A stretch of DNA of 64,000 nt from Candidatus Nanosynbacter sp. TM7-075 (GCF_022828255.1 NZ_JAJQJW010000002.1:384956-448955); one strand, 5' to 3'; positions 52,047-60,536 are shown, numbered from the stretch's first letter. The notes: generated by a model not told the origin, from the sequence alone. A program made the numbers and translations.

Positions 52047-54206
52047 ATGATGATACGAGCATTAGTGCTAGGATTGGTTGCGTTGATGGCGCTAATTTTG
52101 GGCGTGCTTGTGCTTAAAAAATCGAAGCATCGTCATGATGCAAAGTATTGGTTTTTTCTGGTTTGTTTATGTTTGGCTGTGTGGTCGGCTGGACTTGAAG
52201 TGTTTTCTCTGGCAGACAAGGAAGTAACATTGGACACTGCATCCAGGTGGTTTTATGTAGCTTCGGCTGTTTTTTGTCCTGCGTTGGCTATTTTTACTAC
52301 AAAGTCATTCCTTCCATCGACAAAATCAACGAAGAGTTTTATCTGCGCGTCTAGTATACTAATAACGATTTTTTCGCTATACATTATTTTGGTGCCTGAA
52401 TTTATTATTAATACATCAGAAATCGTCACGCCAGTAGATTTTTCTCGAATTCCGATTCATGCAGTCAACTATGTTATTTTTGCAACTTTTTTCTCGGTAT
52501 TCTTCTTAATTTCTATGTGTTTTGGTTATATAGCGTGGCGCAAATCAGATCCTGTTCGACGCAAGCAAGTCGCAATTTACATGATTGGTTTGTTGATATG
52601 TAGCATTCCTGGCTTTGTAGTGGATCTATTTCTTCCGGCGCTTGGTGATTATCGATATATATGGATTGGTCCAATTGCTACGATTATTTTCTTATTCGCA
52701 ATTATGTATAGCATCGTAAGATACCGATTGATGGACGTAAAAATGGCGGTGGCTCGAAGTGTTTCGTATATGTTGCTATTGATCGCACTAGCTGTCGTTT
52801 ACGTGATTTCTGCATATGTTATTTCAATTTTGGTCTTCCAGCGCAGCCTAACGGTTGATAGTCACGTAAATCTCATGAACATGATTTTGGCTATGGTTTT
52901 GGCGGTCGTATATCAACCAGTGAAGAAAATCTTTGATAAATTTACTGATAGGGTTTTTTACTACGGAGAATATGATGCTGATACGTTTACGCGTGAGATT
53001 AGTAAAATATTGACCTATACGGCGGATCTGCAATTGCTAACTCGACGTGTTGGCAATTATATAGCGACTTCTCTTAAGGCGGAAAAAGTGGCGTTTTGTA
53101 TTCCAGAAAAAGGAATATACGGTCGGGCGGGTCGGCGACGAATATCTGTTGTCGAGGAAGATGTTCACAGGATTATGGATTACTATTATAAGAATTGTAG
53201 TTTTCCGGAAGTTATTTTGGCAAATCAAGTAAAAGATCCAGAGCTGAAGAAACTTTTGGATATTCATCGCACGAAAATTGTTATGCCGCTACTGCATCAA
53301 AATCAAGAAACGGGAATTCTATTTCTGGGCGATCATAAGAGTTTGGGCTATAGTTCTCGCGATATTGAAATGCTGGAATCGATTGCCGGGGAACTGGCTG
53401 TGTCGATTCGAAATTCTTTGTCACTGGAAGAAATTAATGAGTTGAATAAAAGTTTGCAGCGCAAAATTGACGAGGCGACGAAAGAGTTGAGGTTCAGTAA
53501 TCGACAGCTTCAGCGATTGGACGAGGCGAAGAACGAATTTATTTCTATGGCCTCACATCAGTTAAGGACACCGTTGACTAGTATTAAGGGTTATCTGGAT
53601 ATGATGCTAGAGGGCGATCTAGGGAAGATTACGCCGACGCAGCGTGCAGTTCTTAGAGAGGCGTTTTCTTCGAGTGAGCGTATGGTGAGGCTAATAAACG
53701 ACTTTCTTAATGTTTCTAGGCTTCAGACTGGTAAATTTAACATTGATAAACAGGAGACAGACGTTGCTCAAATTCTTCGGGATGAAGTTACTTTGCTTAA
53801 GGTTGTGGCTGATCAGAGGTCTGTCGAAATGGACCTAAAGATTGATAAAAAAGTTCCATTGATTACGGCTGACTCCGAGAAGATTCGTCAAGTTATGCTG
53901 AATATGATTGACAATGCCATTTACTATTCAAATCCACATAAAAAGGTAATAATTTCTCTGAAAAATAGTAATGGCGCGATTGAATTTACGGTGAAAGATT
54001 CGGGAATTGGTGTGCCAAAATCGGAGCAGGCAAATTTGTTTGGCAAATTCTTCCGCGGCACAAATGCCAGAAAAAAGCGACCAGACGGCACTGGCGTTGG
54101 CTTATTTTTGGCGAGGAAAGTTATCTTGTCGCACGATGGCGAAATGATCTTTGAATCAGAAGAAGGAAAAGGCAGTACCTTTGGATTTAAGCTGCCGGTT
54201 CGTTAA
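52047..54206 (+). CDS. membrane sensor histidine kinase (7TM sensor, GAF, HisKA, HATPase)
   Basis: A 719-residue kinase. About seven or eight helices fill residues 1-290 (7TM histidine-kinase N-terminal type), then a GAF-like domain (about 310-455), a coiled coil (about 460-495), HisKA with phospho-His504 in FISMASHQLRTPLTSIKGYL, and HATPase with N box (MIDNAIYYSNP), G1 (KDSGIGVPKS) and G2 (GTGVGLFLARKV). The single-domain regulator 1.4 kb away is a candidate partner. Confidence 0.95.
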   Translation: MMIRALVLGLVALMALILGVLVLKKSKHRHDAKYWFFLVCLCLAVWSAGLEVFSLADKEVTLDTASRWFYVASAVFCPALAIFTTKSFLPSTKSTKSFICASSILITIFSLYIILVPEFIINTSEIVTPVDFSRIPIHAVNYVIFATFFSVFFLISMCFGYIAWRKSDPVRRKQVAIYMIGLLICSIPGFVVDLFLPALGDYRYIWIGPIATIIFLFAIMYSIVRYRLMDVKMAVARSVSYMLLLIALAVVYVISAYVISILVFQRSLTVDSHVNLMNMILAMVLAVVYQPVKKIFDKFTDRVFYYGEYDADTFTREISKILTYTADLQLLTRRVGNYIATSLKAEKVAFCIPEKGIYGRAGRRRISVVEEDVHRIMDYYYKNCSFPEVILANQVKDPELKKLLDIHRTKIVMPLLHQNQETGILFLGDHKSLGYSSRDIEMLESIAGELAVSIRNSLSLEEINELNKSLQRKIDEATKELRFSNRQLQRLDEAKNEFISMASHQLRTPLTSIKGYLDMMLEGDLGKITPTQRAVLREAFSSSERMVRLINDFLNVSRLQTGKFNIDKQETDVAQILRDEVTLLKVVADQRSVEMDLKIDKKVPLITADSEKIRQVMLNMIDNAIYYSNPHKKVIISLKNSNGAIEFTVKDSGIGVPKSEQANLFGKFFRGTNARKKRPDGTGVGLFLARKVILSHDGEMIFESEEGKGSTFGFKLPVR

Positions 54207-54418
54207 CGAAACAGGCTCAATATTCCAGAAATAACGATAATTAAAGCAACTACAACAAGTCCCGCCATGCCAATGGTGCGAATGAGCTTTTTTCGATCAA
54301 AAAACCATTGAGATAATTTGGAGCGATTCGTTGCTGTAATCCTTGTTACTTTTGGTCGCTGAGATGCCGCGTCCATCCCAGAATATTTTTTATTGCGCTT
54401 TTTCTTCTGCTTTGTCAT
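54203..54418 (-). CDS. small basic single-pass membrane protein
   Basis: A 71-residue protein with a Lys/Arg-rich N-terminus (MTKQKKKRNKKYSGMD) and one C-terminal helix (GMAGLVVVALIIVISGILSLF). It resembles SecE-sized tail-anchored proteins but no motif proves it. ATG 54418 has a -10 hexamer six bases upstream. It overlaps the kinase stop by four bases. Confidence 0.7.
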   Translation of the reverse strand: MTKQKKKRNKKYSGMDAASQRPKVTRITATNRSKLSQWFFDRKKLIRTIGMAGLVVVALIIVISGILSLFR

Positions 54419-54424
54419 GGAAAT

Positions 54425-54430
54425 ATTATA
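54425..54430 (-). promoter_or_regulatory. -10 hexamer of the small membrane protein gene (leaderless)
   Basis: TATAAT on the minus strand with six bases before the ATG at 54418. Confidence 0.7.
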
Positions 54431-54509
54431 CATTAATAGATAACGGCGGAGAAGTAGCTGATTTGCTATAGACAATTCGACGATAATTTGTTATGATATC
54501 TGAAGTCGT

Positions 54510-54584
54510 GGCCTTATCGTCTAACGGTTAGGACACCAGGTTTTCATCCTGGCAATCCGGGTTCGATTCCCGGTAAGGTCACCA
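54510..54584 (+). tRNA. tRNA-Glu(TTC), left border of the accessory region
   Basis: Acceptor GGCCTTA/TAAGGTC, anticodon stem CCAGG/CCTGG with loop TTTTCAT (TTC), T loop TTCGATT, CCA encoded. The accessory genes begin immediately downstream, so it is a likely integration site. Confidence 0.96.
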
Positions 54585-54796
54585 TTAAAGGATTTATTAT
54601 CCATCTGGATACGAAACAGCTCGTTTACCTCTGGTAGCGGGCTGTCTTTGTGAGTTCCAAGCTCTATTTCATCGTAAGTTGGAATTTTATTGAAGATGGC
54701 AGCGAAAAAGGCGGCTTTTCGCAAGGGGTTACAGAGTTCGGGTAGTAGCTCAGGGTCGATGTTTAGCTCGTACATTGAGCCTGGTGAAATCGACAA
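54521..54796 (-). pseudogene. remnant resembling the C-terminus of a serine recombinase
   Basis: The minus strand has an open stretch reading PTYDEIELGTHKDSPLPEV and NPLRKAAFFAAIFNKIPTY, with protein-like composition, and then runs into the antisense of tRNA-Glu (GDLTGNRTR). C-termini of site-specific recombinases in related genomes often look like this. There is no N-terminal part. The identity is inferred from general resemblance; it marks a possible decayed integrase at the tRNA. Confidence 0.4.
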
Positions 54797-55090
54797 CCTG
54801 CCTGCGTATAATTACTATGCTCGGCTGGCGGCGGTGCGCCGCTGTCTAGGCAGACTTTGCTGCTAGAAACCGAAGGTAATGAGACGGTACGAGATGAAAT
54901 TGTTAAACATTCACGAAAGAAGTTTGCCAGGAAGTGAGAAGAGATTTCTGAGCGAAAAAGTTCTAGCAGGCCTCTTTCAAGAAAAGCAATCAAAACTAAC
55001 AAAGCGCCCGAAGAAAAGATCACAGATTGAGGCGGAGCCGATGATAGATGAAAGCTGAGGTTTTAGCTAGGCACAAGCGGTATAGAGTGA
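54797..55090. other. non-coding or decayed stretch between tRNA-Glu and the conflict system
   Basis: No convincing gene. Plus-strand fragments read RDEIVKHSRKKFARK (stop near 54938) and a 59-codon ORF (54879-55058) beginning MRRYEMKLLNIHERSLPGSE; both lack ribosome sites and look like debris of mobile-element genes. Confidence 0.5.
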
Positions 55091-55096
55091 TACAAT
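55091..55096 (+). promoter_or_regulatory. -10 hexamer of the HNH/ABC-3C operon
   Basis: TACAAT with nine bases before the ATG at 55106, a leader of at most three bases. Confidence 0.6.
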
Positions 55097-55105
55097 AATA
55101 GACAA

Positions 55106-55840
55106 ATGAGTATTCCTCTATCAAGCGTGAAAATTCTATGGGCAAAAAGTGGTAGTTGCTGTGCAATGTGTAACAAACCAGTGGTTGAGCGTCAAACTGA
55201 CACCCTGATTCCTGTAGGAGAAATGGCTCATATTAAGGGACATAAGCCGGGTTCTGCACGCTATGACGACGGCCAGAGTGATATCGAACGTCATTCCTAT
55301 AATAATCTTATTCTTCTCTGTCCAGCGTGCCACGCTATTATTGATAAGAATGTGGCAAAATACTCTGTTGACTATCTTCATGAAATCAAATCTTTGCACG
55401 AGGAACGCATTGAGCGAGCCATAAAGAGAAGCTTACCGACAATCACATTTAGAGAACTCGAGGAAACTCTTCGGCACATCATAGATAACCCTCCTTTGAA
55501 ATACGATAGCGAAGACTTTAGACTGATACCTATAAAGGATAAAGTGCACAAAAATAGTCTAAGTCTGCAGACAGAGCAAATGTTAAAAATGGGCATGGCT
55601 TCTGTATCGCTGATTGATGATTTTTTAAACAAAAACGCTAGCGAAGACTATCCAGAAAAATTAAGGATATTTTTTGTACAAAAGTATAAAAATTTAAGAA
55701 GAGACACTGATAACGGGGATGCTATATTTTACTCTCTAGTGCAAGCAGCCTCTAGCGACAGTAGCGACCCTCGTCATATGGCTGCAGCTTACGGAATAGT
55801 GGCCTACTATTTTCAGCTGTGTGAGGTGTTTGAAAAATGA
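55106..55840 (+). CDS. HNH nuclease effector with ABC-3C-type C-terminal domain
   Basis: A 244-residue protein. The N-terminal 100 residues form an HNH nuclease: zinc cysteines CAMC and CPAC, AHIKGHK with the first His, and YNNLILLCPACHAIID. The C-terminal 120 residues are helical (MLKMGMASVSLIDDFLNKN, ending YGIVAYYFQLCEVFEK) and match the idea of the CTD that couples effectors to ABC-three-component (ABC-3C) conflict systems. It overlaps the next gene by four bases. In the family the nuclease is thought to be released or activated by the ATPase upon invasion; that is inference for this case. Confidence 0.85.
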   Translation: MSIPLSSVKILWAKSGSCCAMCNKPVVERQTDTLIPVGEMAHIKGHKPGSARYDDGQSDIERHSYNNLILLCPACHAIIDKNVAKYSVDYLHEIKSLHEERIERAIKRSLPTITFRELEETLRHIIDNPPLKYDSEDFRLIPIKDKVHKNSLSLQTEQMLKMGMASVSLIDDFLNKNASEDYPEKLRIFFVQKYKNLRRDTDNGDAIFYSLVQAASSDSSDPRHMAAAYGIVAYYFQLCEVFEK

Positions 55841-56079
55841 TAATACTTCCAGATAAAACTATTCGCGTGGGGTTTTCGGTCGTTGGAGTTGGCGCAATAC
55901 TTCTTCAAAACATAGATTCAGTTGAGACAGTGAGTTCGTTATGGAGCAAAGTGAAGGTATATGAAGAAATAGGTACGTTTGAGAAGTTTATTGCAGCTCT
56001 GGTGTTACTGTACTCCTCCGGAGCTATACTGTATAATAATGGAGTAATCGAAAAAAATAAAAAACATGAAATTAGTTAA
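55837..56079 (+). CDS. ABC-3C middle component (small winged-helix type)
   Basis: An 80-residue protein beginning MIILPDKTIRVGFSVVGVGA, followed by VETVSSLWSKVKVYEEIGTF and FIAALVLLYSSGAILYNNGV. This is the pattern of small middle components of ABC-3C systems (MC6-like): a short wHTH protein between effector and ATPase. It may look like a membrane protein but the segments are alternate helices of a wHTH. It overlaps both neighbours (ATGA and 14 bases), so the three are coupled. Confidence 0.75.
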   Translation: MIILPDKTIRVGFSVVGVGAILLQNIDSVETVSSLWSKVKVYEEIGTFEKFIAALVLLYSSGAILYNNGVIEKNKKHEIS

Positions 56080-57772
56080 ATTAAGCGCAAACAAAAGCAG
56101 TTTTAAAACCATACAATTTCGTAGAGGTTTTAATATAATCATAGCCGACCGCGATCAGGATTCCAGCGATAAGCATTCTACTAATGGCTTGGGTAAAACA
56201 CTATTACTTGAAATTATAAGCTATTGTCTCGGAGGCAGTCCATCAGAAACTCTCAAAAAAGAGGAGATGCGAGACTGGATATTCAATTTAACTATCGAGA
56301 TAGATGGAGAAGAAATTGTCCTCAAACGGGCAGTAAAGGATCGTAAGAAATATGTAGAGGCGCTAGGAATTGAAGACATCAACGTAGATGAAGTTTGTTT
56401 AACTCTAGGAGAGAAGTTATTTGGCCTTAGTGTGCGCGAGGTAAAAGACAAAAGCAATCACCCTACGTATCGCACATTAGCATCGTACTTCATGAGGACT
56501 TATGACGGCGCATTTTCTAATCCTTTCTTATGCTTTGCTGGGCAGAACGTGCTATCTAGAAATAACAATGCTGCTTTTCTAATAGGGCTAAACTGGCGAC
56601 TATCTGTCAAATTCTCGCAACTTAAATCTGAATTTAATAAATTAGATAGTGCAAACAAAGCTATTGAAACGGGTGCTTTTGATGTGTTTGGAGGTACGGT
56701 TGGCGATTTGAACTCAGAGAAAATAGACGTTGAGTTGCAACTTGCGGAGAAGATGAAAAGACTAGAAAATTTTCAAGTTCACGAAGACTATAGAGATATA
56801 CAGGCTAAAGCAGACACTTTAACTAAAGAAATCCACGATATTATCAATGAAATCACTATAAACTCTCAAATAGTAGAGAGATACAAAGACAGTTTAAAAA
56901 ATGAAAACGGTGATGATATAAGAATAGAACAAATATACGAAGCGGCAGGCGCTGTCTTCGAAAAGTCCTCTCTACGTACACTTGATGAGGTAATCAACTT
57001 CCATAGGGACGTGGTGCTTAATAGAAAAAATTATCTAGAAAGCGAGATTGAGCTATATGTAACAAAAAACAGAGCTTTGGATAACAAAATGGAGAAACTC
57101 TCAAACGAGAGAGCTGGCTACATGAATATACTAAAAACACATGGAGCTCTTGATGAGTATACAAAGCTTCAAGATGAGGTCAATAAAAGTAAGGCTAAGA
57201 TAGCGGACATAGAGAGCAGAATTTCTCGACTCACGGAGATTAAGTCAAGGATTGATGATATAAGGATAGAGATTAGCGGTATTATATCAAAAATGCGGCA
57301 GGAATATAGCGGAGACCAGCCGCTAATATCAACAGCTATACGTTTATTTAATTCAAACTCTCGATTTTTGTACGAACAGCCCGGGACACTCTCTATCGAT
57401 GTAGATAAAGAAGGCTATAAGTTTAAAATTGATATTAAAAAAGCTGGCAGCGACGGCGTTAGTAGTATGAAGGTGTTCTGCTACGATCTTATGCTAGCTG
57501 AATATTGGTCTACTATACGTCATAGAGAATTTCCCTTATTCCACGATTCAAAAATATTTGCAGACGTAGATCCTAGACAGGTAGCAAAAGCTCTAGAAAT
57601 TTCTAGTAGCAAAGCCGAGTCGTTAGACTTTCAGTATATTTGCTCCATGAATTCTGGGTATATGCCGTATGACTCTCTACCGGAAGAATTTACCGATAAT
57701 CTCAGCAAATATATTATCGCAAGGTTTAACGACAAAGACGAGCGCGGCACATTACTGGGTGTAACTTTTTAG
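56066..57772 (+). CDS. SMC-like ABC ATPase with DUF2326 C-terminus (ABC-3C motor)
   Basis: A 568-residue protein. The N-terminus has NIIIADRD and a Walker A-like NGLGKTLLLEII; the middle (about 190-430) is a long coiled coil; the C-terminus has MKVFCYDLMLAEYW, the aspartate-containing FPLFHDSKIFADVDPRQVAK and IARFNDKDERGTLLGVTF, typical of DUF2326. DUF2326 ATPases are the ABC partners of ABC-3C conflict systems. With the two preceding genes it makes a complete three-gene cassette. Confidence 0.87.
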   Translation: MKLVKLSANKSSFKTIQFRRGFNIIIADRDQDSSDKHSTNGLGKTLLLEIISYCLGGSPSETLKKEEMRDWIFNLTIEIDGEEIVLKRAVKDRKKYVEALGIEDINVDEVCLTLGEKLFGLSVREVKDKSNHPTYRTLASYFMRTYDGAFSNPFLCFAGQNVLSRNNNAAFLIGLNWRLSVKFSQLKSEFNKLDSANKAIETGAFDVFGGTVGDLNSEKIDVELQLAEKMKRLENFQVHEDYRDIQAKADTLTKEIHDIINEITINSQIVERYKDSLKNENGDDIRIEQIYEAAGAVFEKSSLRTLDEVINFHRDVVLNRKNYLESEIELYVTKNRALDNKMEKLSNERAGYMNILKTHGALDEYTKLQDEVNKSKAKIADIESRISRLTEIKSRIDDIRIEISGIISKMRQEYSGDQPLISTAIRLFNSNSRFLYEQPGTLSIDVDKEGYKFKIDIKKAGSDGVSSMKVFCYDLMLAEYWSTIRHREFPLFHDSKIFADVDPRQVAKALEISSSKAESLDFQYICSMNSGYMPYDSLPEEFTDNLSKYIIARFNDKDERGTLLGVTF

Positions 57773-57792
57773 CACCGCCGCGTTGAAGTCTG

Positions 57793-58020
57793 TTAAGAGA
57801 CACTATCCTGTTTCTTGTACTTCTTCAAAAGCCTCTCAAGATCAATCCCCTCAGTCTTGCTTGCAACATGTGCAAAACGCTGCATGAATTTCAGAAATCC
57901 GACCGCGTATTAGCGATTGGCATTGTCTGGGTCGTGAAACTCCAGGCGGTGGATCGTTTTCTGAATCGTTTCTTCGTCTTCGTACAGATGAAAATCCTTG
58001 ATTGTATACTCGTTGTTCAT
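57793..58020 (-). pseudogene. small gene with an in-frame stop
   Basis: From ATG 58020 (GGAGG seven bases upstream) the frame reads 36 codons ending FHDPDNANR, then TAA at 57910-57912, then continues in the same frame with YAVGFLKFMQRFAHV for 38 more codons to a second TAA. A single base change would restore a 75-residue protein. It follows the PLD-like gene by two bases. Function unknown. Confidence 0.7.
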
Positions 58021-58022
58021 GA

Positions 58023-58484
58023 TTATTTCACCTCCATAAATTTATTTAAGCCGATAAAATCTATCGACATCTCCGCCTCCAGCGCCGATGTCGTCCTTCT
58101 CATTATCTTACAACTGTTGCGATACGGAAAAATATTTAGACTGCCTTCGTAAATAATTTCTTTGTCGATGACGGCTAATTTGCGGTGATGTTTGACTGTA
58201 AAAAGCACTTCGACGCCTACTGATTGTAGTAAACTCAGAGATTTTTGGACTTGTAGTTTGTATATTTCGTCGTGTTCTTCAAGTGGTTTGGTGTTAAGTA
58301 ATATTACCACGCCACGCTTTTTGAGCCGGTGGAGTATTGGAGTGAATTTTTTAACTCGGGCGACTCTAAGGAGCGGGCTTTCGATGATAATGCTTTTGCG
58401 GGTTTTTCGTAAGTCACACATAAACTGGTTGTCAAAAGTATTTTGGTCGTAGAGTTTTGAATCTAGTTTTTGCAAATTAAACAT
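58023..58484 (-). CDS. PLD-like (HKD) nuclease-type protein
   Basis: A 154-residue protein with one HxKx4D motif in VKHHRKLAVIDKEIIYEGSL. It begins MFNLQKLDSKLYDQNTFDNQ with GGAGG upstream, and has the FMCDLRKTRKSIIIESPLL opening strand of PLDc_2 domains. One HKD per chain implies a dimer, as in Nuc/BfiI-type nucleases. It sits between decayed small genes in the accessory region, so it may itself be part of a mobile or conflict module. Neighbours overlap or are spaced by two bases. Confidence 0.82.
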   Translation of the reverse strand: MFNLQKLDSKLYDQNTFDNQFMCDLRKTRKSIIIESPLLRVARVKKFTPILHRLKKRGVVILLNTKPLEEHDEIYKLQVQKSLSLLQSVGVEVLFTVKHHRKLAVIDKEIIYEGSLNIFPYRNSCKIMRRTTSALEAEMSIDFIGLNKFMEVK

Positions 58485-58590
58485 CACGCTCCTCCAAATC
58501 CAGCAAATGTACCTCGCCATTTTTAATAACCATACCAAGCTCCTTGAAGCGATTTCGCAGTACAAACAAATCGCGAAAAAGAAGTTCCAC
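58477..58590 (-). pseudogene. C-terminal remnant of a small gene upstream of the PLD-like gene
   Basis: A 37-codon stretch from GTG 58590 reads VELLFRDLFVLRNRFKELGM and ends with EVHLLDLEERDV, overlapping the PLD-like start by eight bases, like a normal operon end. No ATG or ribosome site is found, so the 5' part seems lost. Confidence 0.4.
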
Positions 58591-58629
58591 ATTTATATTG
58601 GTTAGCTCACCATAAAGAATGTTTGGAAT

Positions 58630-58657
58630 AGCTCGCTTATTTTGTGGCGAGTTTTTT
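58630..58657 (+). terminator. plus-strand hairpin with T run
   Basis: CTCGC, ten-base loop, GCGAG, then six T on the plus strand. No plus-strand gene ends here, so it may be left over from a deleted gene. Confidence 0.5.
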
Positions 58658-58959
58658 CATTGTTGCTTTGTAGTTTCTTTGGCAACGGACTCATCGTCAG
58701 TCCGAGACATCATTTCAGAATAGGCTTCAAGTATATCGCTCTCCTTATATTTCGGTTTATGTGAGCGCTCGATTGCATACCAGATTGTTATGGGTATCAG
58801 CAGGACGGTGTTTATGCAATATATCGTAATTGCAGCTTCTATGGACCCAACGATATTTACAAATGCTCCCGTATAGAATAAAAAGAAAATAATTACAGTG
58901 GTTGACCCGAAAATAAAGAACAAAATTTTTGAGATAATGTATTTATCTATTTCTGGCAT
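58657..58959 (-). CDS. small two-helix membrane protein
   Basis: A 100-residue protein with two helices (about residues 11-32 and 38-62) and a charged cytoplasmic tail. No family recognised. It is upstream of the PLD-like remnants in the same direction and could be an associated or immunity-type protein; that is speculative. Confidence 0.65.
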   Translation of the reverse strand: MPEIDKYIISKILFFIFGSTTVIIFFLFYTGAFVNIVGSIEAAITIYCINTVLLIPITIWYAIERSHKPKYKESDILEAYSEMMSRTDDESVAKETTKQQ

Positions 58960-59013
58960 AATATTTTATATTCTAGCATTAAGGGGAGGTGGAGGCTAGT
59001 TTATGTGGCTATG

Positions 59014-59043
59014 TTGACCGTACGAATAGCTATCGGCTATAAT
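59014..59043 (+). promoter_or_regulatory. promoter of the truncated ABC ATPase gene, TTGACC-18-TATAAT
   Basis: TTGACC 59014-59019, TATAAT 59038-59043. Confidence 0.7.
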
Positions 59044-59063
59044 AACGCTAATGGTAATTTTAT

Positions 59064-59528
59064 ATGGAATGTAATAATACGGATATTCTAGTCGCGCAGG
59101 CTGATAATATTACGAACCTTGATTTCAGACCGATCGCCATCAAGGCTACGAATGTAATCAAGAAGTATAAAGTTGGCAAGCAAATAATTAGAGCTATCGA
59201 TGATGTTTCAGTAGACATTCACGAAGGTGAATTTGTGGCTCTTGTTGGTCCAAGCGGCAGTGGTAAAAGCACTTTACTGCATTTACTTGGTGGACTAGAT
59301 AAGCCTACGTCTGGTGAGATTGTTGTAGGAGGGAAAAACGTTTCCAGTGTGAATGATCGTCAACTATCTAAGTTTCGCAACCAGACAATTGGATTTGTTT
59401 TCCAATCGTTTTATCTGCAGCCTTTTTTGACGTTGCGCCGTAATATTGAAGTCGCTTCAATGCCTCAGCGCATGAGGCGGGCGGAGCGCAAGCTACGTAT
59501 TGAATCATTAGCTCGACAAGTTAATTAA
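59064..59528 (+). pseudogene. truncated MacB/LolD-like ABC transporter ATPase
   Basis: A 154-residue product with Walker A GPSGSGKSTLLHLLGG and the Q-loop FVFQSFYLQPFLTLRRNIEV, but it stops before the LSGGQ signature, Walker B and H-loop, so it cannot be an active ATPase. The sequence after its stop continues in another frame with a fragment of the lipase/RTX gene family. This looks like a recombination junction. Confidence 0.85.
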
Positions 59529-59544
59529 GGAGGATGACCTCTCC

Positions 59545-59631
59545 AATCCCGAACTCTCCGCTCTCAAAAGCTCTTCTAATCCTCTCCGCTCCTGGAAACT
59601 TATAGCCCAGTCCCCGTCTAGTGTCAGTTAG
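59545..59631 (+). pseudogene. 28-residue fragment of a lipase/RTX paralogue
   Basis: Reads NPELSALKSSSNPLRSWKLI and ends SPSSVS plus TAG. It matches residues of the large lipase/RTX protein at 60671-60754 with the same length (84 bases, no gaps), differing mostly by synonymous changes. It is joined to the truncated ABC gene in a +1 frame. Confidence 0.75.
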
Positions 59632-59723
59632 TATAGAAATAAATTATAGAATTATCAGTCCGTTGCATCGTGCTTATTCTTAAGGTAAAATGATAAATAA
59701 CTAAGCAATAGGGGCTATATTGT

Positions 59724-60536
59724 ATGGCGAATAGTAAGAGCAAAAGAGCGAGCAAATCGCATGTAAATAATAAAAAAATCTGGCAAGCTATCTTGATTAT
59801 TCTGTCGTCAATAGTTGTGGTAATGACTGTAGTGTACATTGTAGGTGGAATTATAATAGATAGAGAAATTAATAAACGTTCGGTTGGCGATAAGACTGAG
59901 CAAGCTAACATGACTAGCTATCTAAAAAACAAATATGACCAAGATTTTGAAGTAGAAAAACCTAGTTGTAATGGCGGTGCTTTTGGTATTTCTTGTGTAT
60001 GGTCTGCTGATGCTTATCCTAAATCAGATAAAAGCATAAAGGTGTATATTTCTCGGGTGGATAACCAGACGAAGTACAGCGACGACTATGTTGTAAGAAC
60101 TTGGCAAAAAGAACAAACTGCCAAAATTCAACCCAAAGTCAGAGAAATATTTAAAGACATGCCCGTTGATGTAAAAGTTAGACTAGGCGTAATAGATCCA
60201 GACGTAGAGCGTACCTTCACTCTGAAAAAGCCAACTTTTGAGGAGGTGTTTTTGGAGGGTGATAAAGATAAATATGGATTAACTGTATATTCGATTGCTA
60301 TAAGATATAGAGAAGGCCGGGAGATGTCAAAAAATGACATAGCTAGTAGATTATTTGAATTGGTGAAATATATAAAACTTCAAGGTATTTCTCGGGTATC
60401 ATCTAGTGTTCTAGATATCAGCGAAAAAGATAGAAGGGGTGTTTCTTGTGGCGTAGACGAAAACATATCATTAGAAAGCATAAAAAAGTGCCTGGATAAT
60501 ATATCTGCATTACCAAAGGAGGATCTTATATGGTAA
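59724..60536 (+). CDS. single-pass membrane protein upstream of the lipase/RTX gene
   Basis: A 270-residue protein with a basic N-terminus, one helix (about residues 18-43) and an extracellular or lumenal region of 220 residues with several Cys (PSCNGGAFGISCVW) and charged stretches. No known domain. Its end overlaps the next ATG, and the Shine-Dalgarno for the exoprotein lies within it, so the two are coupled. It may act as chaperone, immunity or export partner of the exoprotein (inference). Confidence 0.78.
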   Translation: MANSKSKRASKSHVNNKKIWQAILIILSSIVVVMTVVYIVGGIIIDREINKRSVGDKTEQANMTSYLKNKYDQDFEVEKPSCNGGAFGISCVWSADAYPKSDKSIKVYISRVDNQTKYSDDYVVRTWQKEQTAKIQPKVREIFKDMPVDVKVRLGVIDPDVERTFTLKKPTFEEVFLEGDKDKYGLTVYSIAIRYREGREMSKNDIASRLFELVKYIKLQGISRVSSSVLDISEKDRRGVSCGVDENISLESIKKCLDNISALPKEDLIW

